The notes under the pieces are model-generated. The model worked only from the letters and a program-made list of their open reading frames with translations. It searched no databases and was not told the DNA's origin. A stretch of 64,000 nucleotides of DNA from Nocardioides aquaticus (GTDB lineage: Bacteria > Actinomycetota > Actinomycetes > Propionibacteriales > Nocardioidaceae): positions 3,100,001 to 3,164,000 of the forward strand of contig NZ_CP075371.1 of the NCBI RefSeq assembly GCF_018459925.1. The letters are read 5' to 3'. The position numbers were made by a program, and so were the translations under genes. Of the stretch, positions 8,163 through 17,400 are shown piece by piece. Position 1 is the stretch's first letter. Every line of letters starts with the position of its first letter.

Positions 8163-9105
8163 GGCCGAACTTCCTCGGGACGGCCGCGGCGAGGGCGCGC
8201 ATGCTGCGCGAGCCGTGGCGACGGACGGTCGCCTCGGACACCCCGACCCGCGGCGCGACCCGGCTGGACACCTCGTTGCTGAGCAGGCCGCCGTAGCCGC
8301 GAGCGAGGTTGCGGGTCTCGACTCGGTCGGCCTCGTCGACCAGGCACAGCAGCAGGTACCGGTCGGCCGGGCTGATCACCTGGTTCTCGCAGGCCCACGC
8401 CAACAGCTCGAGGAGCTCCTCGGTAGCCGACGGCTCCTCCTGCTCGGGACCGGCGTCGGCGAGGATCTCGGGACGGTGGAACAGGGCGCCGGCAACCCGT
8501 TCGGTCGGCATCGCGGCGGCGCTCCACGCTCCTGCGTCGCCGTCGGCCAAGTCGCCGGACGAGAAGGACTCCACGAGGGTGGTGTTCGCCCACGTGCGGT
8601 CGGCCCGGGAGACGTAGAAGAAGTCACCGACCTCACGGAGGACGCCGACGCGGGTGTTGATCAGGATGTTCGCGGCAACCTTGCGCAGCCGGCGCCACTT
8701 GAAGGTCCGGACCTCGATCCACAGCTGGGAGGCCACGAGCTCGTCGATCCGCTCGACGGCCGACCAGGAGCCTGCCGCGACGGGCTGGCTGTCGCGAAAG
8801 ACCTCGCGGGGAGGGAGGGTGCTCAGCCAGCCGGCCAGCCGACACGCGCCGGGCAGTAGGCACTTGGCGAGCGCGGCCGCAGCGGCGATGTCGTCGCCGC
8901 CCTCGGGAGCCGCCAGCATGGCCAGCGCCAAGAGGACCTCGTCAGAGGCTGCGCTGCCCACCGAGGGCAGCCAGGCCCGGAGGTCGTCGAACTCCTCGAC
9001 GACTCCAAGCCGTGGATCCGCGGCCACCCAGGCCGGCCACTTCTGGCGGGCCTGGTCGAGCAGTTCGCTGTTGTCGTCGAGGCCGAGCTGGTCACCCACA
9101 CTCAT
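8152..9105 (-). CDS. Helix-turn-helix regulator at the head of the conjugation operon
   Basis: 317 aa. The N-terminal 220 residues are helical with no recognised domain. The C-terminal 90 residues look like a DNA-binding module: an acidic helix (LLLCLVDEADRVETRN) and then a helix-turn-helix-like segment with VSEATVRRHGSRSMRAL near the end. It is the first gene of the leftward operon that encodes the secretion machinery and faces a 350-bp region full of GGGGGGACGC repeats, which makes it the natural candidate for a local regulator binding there. Sigma-factor-like or replication-linked roles cannot be excluded. The regulatory role is inferred from position and the HTH-like C-terminus. Confidence 0.6.
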   Translation of the reverse strand: MSVGDQLGLDDNSELLDQARQKWPAWVAADPRLGVVEEFDDLRAWLPSVGSAASDEVLLALAMLAAPEGGDDIAAAAALAKCLLPGACRLAGWLSTLPPREVFRDSQPVAAGSWSAVERIDELVASQLWIEVRTFKWRRLRKVAANILINTRVGVLREVGDFFYVSRADRTWANTTLVESFSSGDLADGDAGAWSAAAMPTERVAGALFHRPEILADAGPEQEEPSATEELLELLAWACENQVISPADRYLLLCLVDEADRVETRNLARGYGGLLSNEVSSRVAPRVGVSEATVRRHGSRSMRALAAAVPRKFGHDE

Positions 9106-9157
9106 CGCACTCGCTCCTTTCGTCCGTGGCTGTGCACGGCAGAAAGGTCGCGAGCGG

Positions 9158-9248
9158 GCGTCCCCGCATCCGTCCCCCCAAACCCCTGATTTGGAGGGGG
9201 GACGCAGAGGGGGGACGCGCGTTTCCGCAGGTCAGAGGGCGTCCCCCC
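9158..9248. promoter_or_regulatory. Cluster of GGGGGGACGC-type repeats between divergent genes
   Basis: Five copies of a G-rich decamer lie within 91 bp: two direct full copies of GGGGGGACGC (9196-9205 and 9209-9218), one full inverted copy GCGTCCCCCC (9239-9248), and two close inverted variants (9158-9167, 9170-9179). The inner copies can pair into a stem around TGATTT. The cluster sits upstream of both the leftward conjugation operon and the rightward NACHT gene. It looks like an operator or iteron array for a protein encoded by the element. Confidence 0.5.
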
Positions 9249-9459
9249 GAAAGTTGTAGAAAATTCTTGACCAGGGTGGCGCGACGCCTGTTTGTCGAGA
9301 TGCGCCGAACGTTTCCAACCGCGACGCACCTACCTCCTCAACACCGAACCGGTAGGGATTCGCTCCGCGGCAGCGCCCTGGTGACAGGCGGACGGGTGAC
9401 CGCGCGGTTCGACCACGCCGTGTCGCTGCGCGTTGCTACCTTGAGCCGTCCGTCGAACA

Positions 9460-12303
9460 GTGGAGTCGTCCGTGAAGCACCAGCTGCAGTTGTTGAGCCC
9501 CGGTGCCTTTCAGTCGATGGCCGCTGCGCTGGCGATCGCCGAGTTCGGCCCAGGTGTCCAGGTCATGGGCGCTGGCAAGGACGGCGGCCGCGATCTGTAC
9601 TTCGAGGGCAACCTGAAGTTCGCCTCAGCACTCGAGTCCTCAGCAGACACCTTCAGCGGTTACACCGTCTTCCAGGTCAAGCACCACGACAAGATCTCCG
9701 ACTCGGAGACCACCAATGCCTCGTGGTTGTGGGGAGAGGTCAAGAAGGAACTCGACGCCTGGGCTGAGTGGGATAAGAAGGACCCGCGCGATCCCCTGCC
9801 CGATCAGCTCGTCTTCATCACCAACGTCGCACTCACGCCCGTTCAGAACACGGGCGGCCACGACGCCATCCGCAGGAACATCAGGGCCTACCGCGACAGG
9901 CTCAACGACCCCAGCCGCGACATCGACGATCAGGATGCAATTCTCGATAGGGTCCAGCGGCGCAAGCGGATCGCGCACATCAAGACGATCCGATTCTGGG
10001 ACGGCAACCAGCTCGATGCTCTGTTGAGCACGCAGGAAGGCGTGCGCCGCCGGTTCGACGCCTTCTTGACTGCCAGCGACGTCTTCACCTTCATCTCTGA
10101 GCTCACGGGCAACATCGCCGTTAAGGACAGCGAACCGGTTCTGCTCGACCAGGCACGCACCGAACTCCTCTCAGACGGGCTGGTGTACTTCGACGACGCC
10201 GGTGACCGCGAAAACCGCGGCATCCCGGTGCACGAGGTCGCCATCGATCTCCCCGTGACCTTCCCGGGCGGAGGCCACAGGAGCACCGTGCTGCGGCATG
10301 TCTTCGAGCGGGGAGACAACCTCCTAGCCCGAGACATCACAGCTGTGGACGGGCCGCGCCACGTCGTCCTCACCGGCCAGCCGGGCAACGGGAAGACCAC
10401 GATCTCCAAGCTGATCGTGCAGGCATACCGGGTTGCAGCGCTCAAAGGCTCCACGGCACTAGCGGCCAACCACGACACCGTGATCACCGGGACCGAGGAC
10501 GTGCTGCGGAGGCTGGGGCACCAACTCCCGCGGCACCGGCGCTGGCCGCTGCGCATCGACCTCGCCGACTACGCGGAGGAACGAGGCCACAAGCTCGACG
10601 AATCGCTGATGCGATACGTGGCCGAACACATCAGCAAGAAGTCGAACCATGGCACCGTCACTCCCGCCACGTTGACCTCCTGGCTGCGCGCTTGGCCCTG
10701 GCTAGTCGTATTCGATGGCCTGGACGAGGTCACCGAGCCAGAGACGCGGCGCACGGTGATCGAGCGCGTCGTGGAGTTCGTCAACAACGCAGAGGGGGAC
10801 CGATGCGACCTACTTGCCGTCATCACGACCCGCCCGGTTGGCTACACCGAAAACATCGACCCGACGTCGTTCGAAACCGTCGGACTCGACGACCTGACAC
10901 CCGCTGAGGCCGTCGCCTTCGGAACTAAGGCCGCCCAAGTACGCCTTAGCGGCGACGAGGAGCGGATCGGCAAGGTCGTCACGGCCCTTCGGAACGCTGC
11001 GCAGGATGAGAACCTCGTCAAACTGCTGCGGACGCCGCTGCAGGTCCTCATCCTCTCGATCATCGTCGACGGCGCGGGGACCATCGCACCAGACCGGTAT
11101 AGCCTCTTCTGGAGCTATTACGACACCGTCGTACGACGAGAGCGCAACAAACCGACGATGGTCCGCACGCTCCTGACCAAGTACGAGCCGTTCATCCACC
11201 AGCTTCACGAGCGCGCCGGCTTCGTGCTTCAACAGCGCAGCGAGACGGCCGACCACTCCACGGCCGTCCTAACAGAGCCGGAGCTGCGCGAAATCGTCTG
11301 GCACATCCTCAACGACGCCGAGTTCAAGCCCGACGGGCACCACTCCGACGTCCTGGACTCGATCATTAGGTCTGCGACACAGCGACTGGTCCTGATCGCG
11401 CCCCGGAACGACGGCTTCGGTTTCGACGTGCGCTCACTCCAAGAACTCATGGCGGCCCGGCGAATCAGCGACGCGCCCCTTGAGACCCTGATCAACCGGC
11501 TACGTCTCCTGGCCCCCAGCCCACATTGGCGCAACACCTGGTTGTTCGCGACAGGAAAGATGTTCGCGGAACCTCGCGCCCACGAACACCAGGCCGTGGT
11601 CGAGCTCATCGAGACGGTCGACCAGGAAGCTCCCGAACGATTCGGATCGCATCTACCGATCGGCCCCGAGGTAGCTCTCGACGTCCTCGACGACGGTATG
11701 GCGCGCGCATGGCCGAACTGGAGCCGCCGCATCTTGGCTCACGGGCTCCACGTACTGGACGCGCCCTCTGCGTTCAACCTGGACCGGTCGCTACGCATCC
11801 TTCTGCGCTACGCCGACAGTGGTGCCGAACAACGAGACGCAGTAGCGCGAATGATGCGTGCGGGCGTCACAGCCACCGCAAACCGTCTGACGGTCGCCAG
11901 CGCGGCCGAGATGGTGTCCGCCATCGAGCACGATCTGCAGGTCAACGAGCGCACACTGGGACTCGGCTTGGTCCTGAACCAGCTGGCCAGCACTCCCCAC
12001 CCCTGTCCGCCGGGCGTGGACTGGACCGCCTTCGACGACGAGCTCGACACCAGCCCCCACCCCGCCGCTCTCGACCCTGTCATCCGTGGCGCTGCCGCCG
12101 CGATGAAGGCAATCAAGGACGAGGTCTTCGTCGAGCAGCACGAAGCCGACCTCATCGCCTGCCTGAACATCCCCGAGGCGGCAGCAGTACTGAGCGCAGC
12201 TGTCGCTCACGTGCTCCCCGGCGACGTGTCACTGTTCCTCCAACTCAGATCCGTGCTCTCGCAGCGCTTCCGCGCCCCACTCGCCGACTGCATCCTCGCC
12301 TGA
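9460..12303 (+). CDS. PD-(D/E)XK nuclease-like / NACHT NTPase fusion, candidate antiphage protein
   Basis: 947 aa from a GTG at 9460; a GTG four codons later is an alternative start. Residues 25-80 carry a restriction-endonuclease-like core: GKDGGRD (39-45) followed by a strand with QVK (72-74), the D...QxK pattern of Mrr-type PD-(D/E)XK nucleases. A NACHT/STAND NTPase follows: Walker A GQPGNGKTT at 306-314 and Walker B with the extended acidic NACHT signature LVVFDGLDE at 415-423. The remaining 500 residues are helical and likely form the sensor and winged-helix parts. Bacterial NACHT and Avs proteins with effector nucleases at the N-terminus are known antiphage STAND systems that oligomerise on sensing a phage product and degrade DNA. 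The gene lies alone, on the opposite strand, between two operons of a conjugative element, as expected of cargo. Many of its codons are A/T-ending, unlike its neighbours. The defence role is inferred. Confidence 0.8.
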   Translation: MESSVKHQLQLLSPGAFQSMAAALAIAEFGPGVQVMGAGKDGGRDLYFEGNLKFASALESSADTFSGYTVFQVKHHDKISDSETTNASWLWGEVKKELDAWAEWDKKDPRDPLPDQLVFITNVALTPVQNTGGHDAIRRNIRAYRDRLNDPSRDIDDQDAILDRVQRRKRIAHIKTIRFWDGNQLDALLSTQEGVRRRFDAFLTASDVFTFISELTGNIAVKDSEPVLLDQARTELLSDGLVYFDDAGDRENRGIPVHEVAIDLPVTFPGGGHRSTVLRHVFERGDNLLARDITAVDGPRHVVLTGQPGNGKTTISKLIVQAYRVAALKGSTALAANHDTVITGTEDVLRRLGHQLPRHRRWPLRIDLADYAEERGHKLDESLMRYVAEHISKKSNHGTVTPATLTSWLRAWPWLVVFDGLDEVTEPETRRTVIERVVEFVNNAEGDRCDLLAVITTRPVGYTENIDPTSFETVGLDDLTPAEAVAFGTKAAQVRLSGDEERIGKVVTALRNAAQDENLVKLLRTPLQVLILSIIVDGAGTIAPDRYSLFWSYYDTVVRRERNKPTMVRTLLTKYEPFIHQLHERAGFVLQQRSETADHSTAVLTEPELREIVWHILNDAEFKPDGHHSDVLDSIIRSATQRLVLIAPRNDGFGFDVRSLQELMAARRISDAPLETLINRLRLLAPSPHWRNTWLFATGKMFAEPRAHEHQAVVELIETVDQEAPERFGSHLPIGPEVALDVLDDGMARAWPNWSRRILAHGLHVLDAPSAFNLDRSLRILLRYADSGAEQRDAVARMMRAGVTATANRLTVASAAEMVSAIEHDLQVNERTLGLGLVLNQLASTPHPCPPGVDWTAFDDELDTSPHPAALDPVIRGAAAAMKAIKDEVFVEQHEADLIACLNIPEAAAVLSAAVAHVLPGDVSLFLQLRSVLSQRFRAPLADCILA

Positions 12304-12498
12304 CTCCCTGCCGGACCACGCGGCCGTCAGGCCACGCTGTGTCGAGGGCGAGCTCGCAGATCGGCGGACCCCAGACCGCCAGGAGGGCGGCACCCAGGTC
12401 ACGTGACGGGCCACCTGGCACCCCGACGGCGAGCGTCTAGGTCCGCGCGATCTTCTATTCATCAGCGCAGGCGAGCCACCCCATGTCTACTTCTCACA

Positions 12499-12528
12499 AG
12501 CCCCAGGTGACCCGAGACGCCTGGGGCT
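12499..12528. terminator. Hairpin terminator downstream of the NACHT gene
   Basis: A 9-bp perfect stem, AGCCCCAGG pairing with CCTGGGGCT, around a 12-base loop, followed on the plus strand by CTTTC. It lies 196 bp after the NACHT stop, in the gap facing the convergent pilus operon, and probably ends transcription from the left. Confidence 0.55.
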
Positions 12529-12607
12529 CTTTCACGTCCAGCAGCGGCAGCACGAGCAGCTCCGCTCGGCGGGCCCGGTGCCTCGGGGCGCGCTCGGGCA
12601 GCGAACG

Positions 12608-12647
12608 ACACAGGTCCCCTTGCTGCTGTGAGGACGGGGACCTGTGT
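12608..12647. terminator. Hairpin terminator at the end of the Tad operon
   Basis: A 12-bp perfect stem, ACACAGGTCCCC with GGGGACCTGTGT, and a 16-base loop, 26 bp beyond the stop of the last leftward gene (12673). A typical GC-rich actinobacterial terminator without a long U tract. The remaining 12304-12672 gap shows no coding signal. Confidence 0.6.
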
Positions 12648-12672
12648 CGGTGGTCGGTCGGCTAGTACAGGG

Positions 12673-13569
12673 TCACTGGGTCAGCACCTGGGCCTCCCCG
12701 ATGCGGATCGGGAGGGGCTCTGTGGCCAGGTCGAACTCGATGGTTCCGGACTGCCCGCCACCGGTCCACTCGACCACCCAGTGACTGGCCGCGGTGACCT
12801 GGTACGCACCCTCGGGCTGGTCGGTCGACATCTTCGCGTAGCGGTGCCCGCAGGTCGGGGAGTCCTGCTTGCCGTAGTGATCGGCGTACGGCGTCCCCTT
12901 GCCGGTGCAGGTCACCTTGGTGCCGTCGCCCATGTTCCACACGATGCTGGAGACGCTGGCGGTGGCGCTGACCGAGACCGGCCCTTCGCTGGCGGACGCG
13001 GTGATCGGTCCGAACGTGTCATCGGTCGGGCTGTCGACCCACATCCACACCGGCAGACCAACGAGTCCGACACGGTTGGGGCCAGGCTCGGGAACGATGC
13101 CGATCCTGATCGGATCCAGGTCCATCGATGCGATCGCGCGATTGGCGAGAACCACCGGGTCGATCGTGACCGTGCCGTTCTGGATCCAGACCGGATTCCA
13201 TGAGGAGCCTGGGGGCGGCCAGTAGCAGATGTGCCACGCACCATCCTCATTGGTCTGTCCAGGGGGCGGCAGTGGGCCCTCCCCACCCGGATCCCAGACG
13301 TCGCCGACCCAGCACTGATGGCTGCTGCTCCATACCGACCCGCCGGGGCCAGTGCACGGGATCTCCCTACCGTCCGAGGTCGAGCAAGTCGACGAGCCAC
13401 CGGTGTCACCGCCGTCACCGCCATCGTTGCCGCCATCCTCGTCGTCACAGACAACTTCGCCGGTCACCGGGTCCGCTGTGCAGTCAGCGCTCGCGGCGGA
13501 GGCGGTGACGAACACGATGACGAGCGACCCTGCCAACGCCACCAAGAGGGCAATGAGTCTCCTCAGCAT
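12673..13569 (-). CDS. Secreted protein with PKD-like region, last gene of the Tad operon
   Basis: 298 aa from the ATG at 13569. A signal peptide (about residues 1-28, ending ASAASA before DCTAD) is followed by a Gly/Asp-rich linker with paired cysteines, and then a region containing WNMGDGTKVTCTGKGTPY and a later SPTCGHRY. That DG...C...C/HRY pattern is typical of PKD-like extracellular domains in actinobacterial secreted proteins linked to Tad loci. Its start overlaps the upstream lipoprotein gene by 7 bp. It probably sits outside the cell as a pilus-associated or surface protein. The hairpin at 12608-12647 follows. PKD-like is a judgement from motif spacing. Confidence 0.65.
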   Translation of the reverse strand: MLRRLIALLVALAGSLVIVFVTASAASADCTADPVTGEVVCDDEDGGNDGGDGGDTGGSSTCSTSDGREIPCTGPGGSVWSSSHQCWVGDVWDPGGEGPLPPPGQTNEDGAWHICYWPPPGSSWNPVWIQNGTVTIDPVVLANRAIASMDLDPIRIGIVPEPGPNRVGLVGLPVWMWVDSPTDDTFGPITASASEGPVSVSATASVSSIVWNMGDGTKVTCTGKGTPYADHYGKQDSPTCGHRYAKMSTDQPEGAYQVTAASHWVVEWTGGGQSGTIEFDLATEPLPIRIGEAQVLTQ

Positions 13570-14135
13570 GGCTGGTCCCAAAGCAGGTCCGAGTCGGAGA
13601 CCTTCCAAGCACCCTTGTCCTTGACGAGCGTGTACTCAACCGGGGCGGGGTTGCGGAGCGGGTCTCCGTTGGGGTCCGTGAAGTCCGGTTGCCGGATCGC
13701 CCCGTCGTTCTTCCAGGTGACCTTGGTGCGGTCCTCGCAGTCGACTATCAGAATCGAGGTCCCGCGATTCCGCGGCTCGTCGAGCGTATGTGCGTACTCC
13801 CCGGTCACCGTGACGTTTTCATTCATCATGCTCGCGACGGTGTGCTGCAACTGCAGAAACTCCTCACCGGTCGCGACCGGGTTGAGCGCCTTGAAGTTGA
13901 TGTCCCGCTTCCGGTAAGCGAGGTCGCGTACCTCGAGGTACATCGCCAGCTGGGCCGCCGCCTTCTCCTCGGGGGTCTGCGGCGTCGGCGCAGTGCTCGT
14001 CGGGCTCGAGCTCGGCGTAGCGGTCGGGGTGTCCTCGGCCTCGGGGTCGGTGCCGTCGTCCGAGCAGCCCGTGAGGGTGAGGGCGAGGGCGAGGGCGAGG
14101 GCCACTCCCCCGAGTGCGGAGTGGTGCTTCCTCAT
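13563..14135 (-). CDS. Lipoprotein of the Tad operon
   Basis: 190 aa. The signal peptide ends in a lipobox, LTLTGC, with the lipidated cysteine at about residue 24, followed by a Thr/Ser/Pro-rich acidic linker and a compact domain of about 130 residues. The latter part (VEYTLVKDKGAWKVSDSDLLW) resembles the end of NTF2-like/DUF4878-type domains, with a conserved W. The product is expected on the outer face of the membrane. It is coupled to the genes on both sides by overlaps (ATGA upstream). Possible roles are pilus anchoring or pilotin; none is proven by sequence. Confidence 0.65.
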   Translation of the reverse strand: MRKHHSALGGVALALALALTLTGCSDDGTDPEAEDTPTATPSSSPTSTAPTPQTPEEKAAAQLAMYLEVRDLAYRKRDINFKALNPVATGEEFLQLQHTVASMMNENVTVTGEYAHTLDEPRNRGTSILIVDCEDRTKVTWKNDGAIRQPDFTDPNGDPLRNPAPVEYTLVKDKGAWKVSDSDLLWDQPC

Positions 14136-14407
14136 GCGGTGTCTCCTCCTGTGTTGGGCGGCGCCATGACTGATCGCTGGCTGACGTCGGTGGCGATGTG
14201 CTCGAGGTGTTTTTCGGCGGCGTCGACGAGCTCGGCCAGCGAGCCGTTGTCGGCGGGGTCGATGCCGAATCGCTTGTCGGCGTCGTAGAGGGTGCGGACG
14301 GTGTCGCGGACGAAGACGGCTCTGGCGACGCGTCGGGCGTCGAGGTCGGGGCGGTCGCCGCCGGCCGCGACGTAGCGGCCGGTGAGCTCCTGGTTGAAGG
14401 TGGTCAT
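14132..14407 (-). CDS. Small hypothetical protein of the Tad operon
   Basis: 91 aa, soluble, highly charged and helical, with no signal peptide. It overlaps the lipoprotein start by ATGA and lies 22 bp after the LysM-BTAD gene, with a GGGAG ribosome site in that gap. I recognise no domain. Its position suggests a cytoplasmic accessory of the pilus system. Confidence 0.55.
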   Translation of the reverse strand: MTTFNQELTGRYVAAGGDRPDLDARRVARAVFVRDTVRTLYDADKRFGIDPADNGSLAELVDAAEKHLEHIATDVSQRSVMAPPNTGGDTA

Positions 14408-14429
14408 GTGCTGGTGCTCCCTTCCCGAG

Positions 14430-17400
14430 TCAGCTCGCGAGCCAGCCGTGGGTACTGATGATGGTCTTCGTGCGCTCCGACAGTTCCATGGGGGCGTCGC
14501 CGTCGTCGGACCGGTTGCAGATCTCCTCGCGGAGGATCCGGTCGGCCTCGAGCTGGTCGCCCTCGGCCTTCATGACGTGGGCCAGGCACAGGCGGGTGCT
14601 CTCGCCGTCAGGGTCGGCCCGGTTGGCGACGTAGGCGGCGGAGCGGGCCTTGACCAGATCGCCTGCGGCGAGAGCCTCGGTGACGACGATGAGGGCGACG
14701 TCGGCGATCCAGCCTGAAGCCATGAGGTCGACGCGGTCGGGCTCGTTGACGAGCCAAGACCATCCCTCTTCACGCAGCTGGCTGAACGGCTTCGCCTCGC
14801 CGACCAGCTCGAGCGCGGTGCAGAGGTCAGCGACGCCTTCCGCTCCGCCCCGGGCCTGCCCGCGCTTGCGCAGCCGGAGAAAGAGGTGGAGATCGACCAG
14901 GAGACCGTCGTCGACCTGGTAGACGTTAACGCCGCGGAGCTTGGTGGCAGGGGCCTTGTCGGCGTGGGGCAGGTGGGGCTCTCCAGCGGTGGCGTTAGTG
15001 CCCAGCCACTCGCGGACGGTGTTGGTGTAGTCACGCACCTTGCCGGGGGTGATCCCGAATGCCTCGCCGATCTCCTCGCGGGTGGCTCCGTGCTTGCGGT
15101 GCATGGCCAGGTACGCGAGCAGCTCGGTGAAGTAGGGCCTGCGCTTGGCCAGCGCCTTGCCGTGGGTGCGCGCGGTGACCGGGCCGAGCAGGCTGAGCCT
15201 TGGACGGTCGCAGTTGGTCGAGAACCAGTCGGCGATGTCTTGGTCGAGAGTGGGGTCGCTCTGTTCGACCTCGGCTCGGACGTGCTCGGGCACCTTCGGC
15301 GCCAGCGTCTCGAGGTCCTCCTTCACGATCGCGCTCTGCCGGATGTAGTCCTCGTCGTCGCCCTCCAGGAGGGAGGAAAGCGGCTCGTCGACGGTGTCCG
15401 CGAGGGTGTTGCGCGGCAGGGTGTACTCGCGGCGCAGTGCCCCGGACTGGTCGGTGTAGGCCTCCCAGCCGTCGGTGGCGGTCTCGTCGACCGGAACAGG
15501 TACGTCCTCGGTGACCTCGCTCTGTCCGTAGACCAGTGCGCAGCCGCGGGCTTCGTCGCTGGTGAGGCCGACGGCGATGAGGTTGAGGCCGACGTGCTCG
15601 AGGACGACGCGACCGGTGTTCGTCATGTGCAGGACGGCGCCGGGCGTGTTGGGGCGTTCGCCGGCGACGACGATGGAGGTGGCGGACTGCCCGACGTGGT
15701 CGTTGACCAGCTGCAGCAGCTGCTCGAGGTCCTCGGGGTCTCCGGTGGCCGCGTCGAGCAGCAGCATCCGGGCGGGCCAGGTGTCGTCGTCGACGCTGCC
15801 GGTGCGGGCCGTGGACACGTCGGTGTTGTGTCGCTGGGCTCGGTCGACCGTGGTGACGGCGGCCGCGAGGGCGTCGGCGGCCGCGGGCGACCCAGCTGCT
15901 CCGGTCGGGTAGTAGCTGATCCGCTCGTCCATGACGACGGCTTCCTCAGCCACGCCGATGCAGTCGACCTGGACGCGCCGCGACCACGGGTTGACGGCCA
16001 GCTGCGCGGCGAGGTGGCGGGCGAAGTCTCGACCGTAGGTCGGGTCGCCGCTGATCGTGAGGGTGGACAGCTCCTCGCAGTTGAGCAGCCATGTCTCGCC
16101 GGTGCCGCTCATCCCAATGGTGGCCAGGAGCGGGTAGGGCGGCTCGACATTGCCGGTGTCAGGGCCGAGCTCGTCGGCGGCGGTGTCCGTGCTGACGTGC
16201 CAGTGGGTCTGGTCGGGGCTACCCACCCACGGCGCCGGGACGGCGGCCGGCGCGCTCAGGTGAAGCGTCAACTTGCCGTTCGCGAGTTCCACGGCAGCGA
16301 GCGGCGGCATCGTGGTGCCTTGCGCGCCGACGGCGGCCGCGAGCCGGCGCAGCGCCTCGTCGGCGAACTCCACGGTGGCCGCAGCCGCAGCACCGGTGGC
16401 GTTCAGGGTCATCTCGACCGGCGCGAGCTCCGGAGGCGGGGCGGCGATCGCGCGGCCTGGTGTCCGGTTCCGGTAGCCGGCGCGGCGGCGGGACCGCAGG
16501 GCCATGAGCAGTGCTCCGGACAGCAGGACGCCCCCGCCGGTCAGACCGGCGAGCACCCACGGCGCGTCGAGGATCGAGTCGTCAGCGTCGTCGACTTGGT
16601 CGACGTCGGCCGCGGGCGCCGACGGCTCCTCGGCCTGGGGCGGTGCGACGTCGGGCGCGGCCGTCTCGGGCACATCGGACTCCGGGGCGACAGGAGGCTC
16701 CTCCTCGGCCGGCGGCTCTTCTTCGGCCGGCGGGTCGACCAGCTGCTGGTCCTCCGGGGTGCCGGGCGTCTCGGCGCCGGGGATGTTGAGCTTCCAGCCG
16801 ATGTCGATGATGTCGGGGTCGGTCAGCTGGGTCCCGCCGGGCTGGGTGATTCCGGTGGAGGCCTGGTAGATCTCGGGCCAGCGGTCGGCGTCGCCGAGCT
16901 GCTCTTGGGCGATCTCGCTGAGGGTGTCGTTGGGCTGCACGGTGTAGTCGTGCGCCGGTGCCCCGCCGTGGTGCGCGGGCAGCTTGAGGACCCACCCGGG
17001 CTCGAGGAAGCTCGGCTGCGTGCCGAGGAGGTCGCGGTTAAGGTCGACGAGCTCCTTGTAGCGGGCGCCGTCGCCGAAGTGGTCCTCGGCGATCGACCAC
17101 AGGCTCTCCCCCACCTTCACTGTGTGGTCGGCGGTCTCAGGACCCTTGCGCTCCTGCTTCGTCTCGACCTTGACGTCCTGCTGGGCAGGCGCCTGGTCGA
17201 CGGCACCGGCGGTGACGTGTCCCACCGCCACCGGGGCAGCAGCGGCCGAGCTGATCGTGGCTGCCTGCGCGGCGATGGGCGCGGCGATGAACAGCAACGC
17301 CGCAAGGCCGATCAGGCCACGGGCTGCGGCCTGCGGCCGACCCAGGCCCGGCAGCTGGGGCGCCTGGACCTTACGGAGCCGTGCGATGGCCTCCACGACC

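Noticed and set aside
9102..9329. 75-codon minus-strand reading overlapping the HTH gene start by ATGA
   Set aside because: It spans the GGGGGGACGC repeat array and its composition follows those repeats; it has no ribosome site or recognisable domain.
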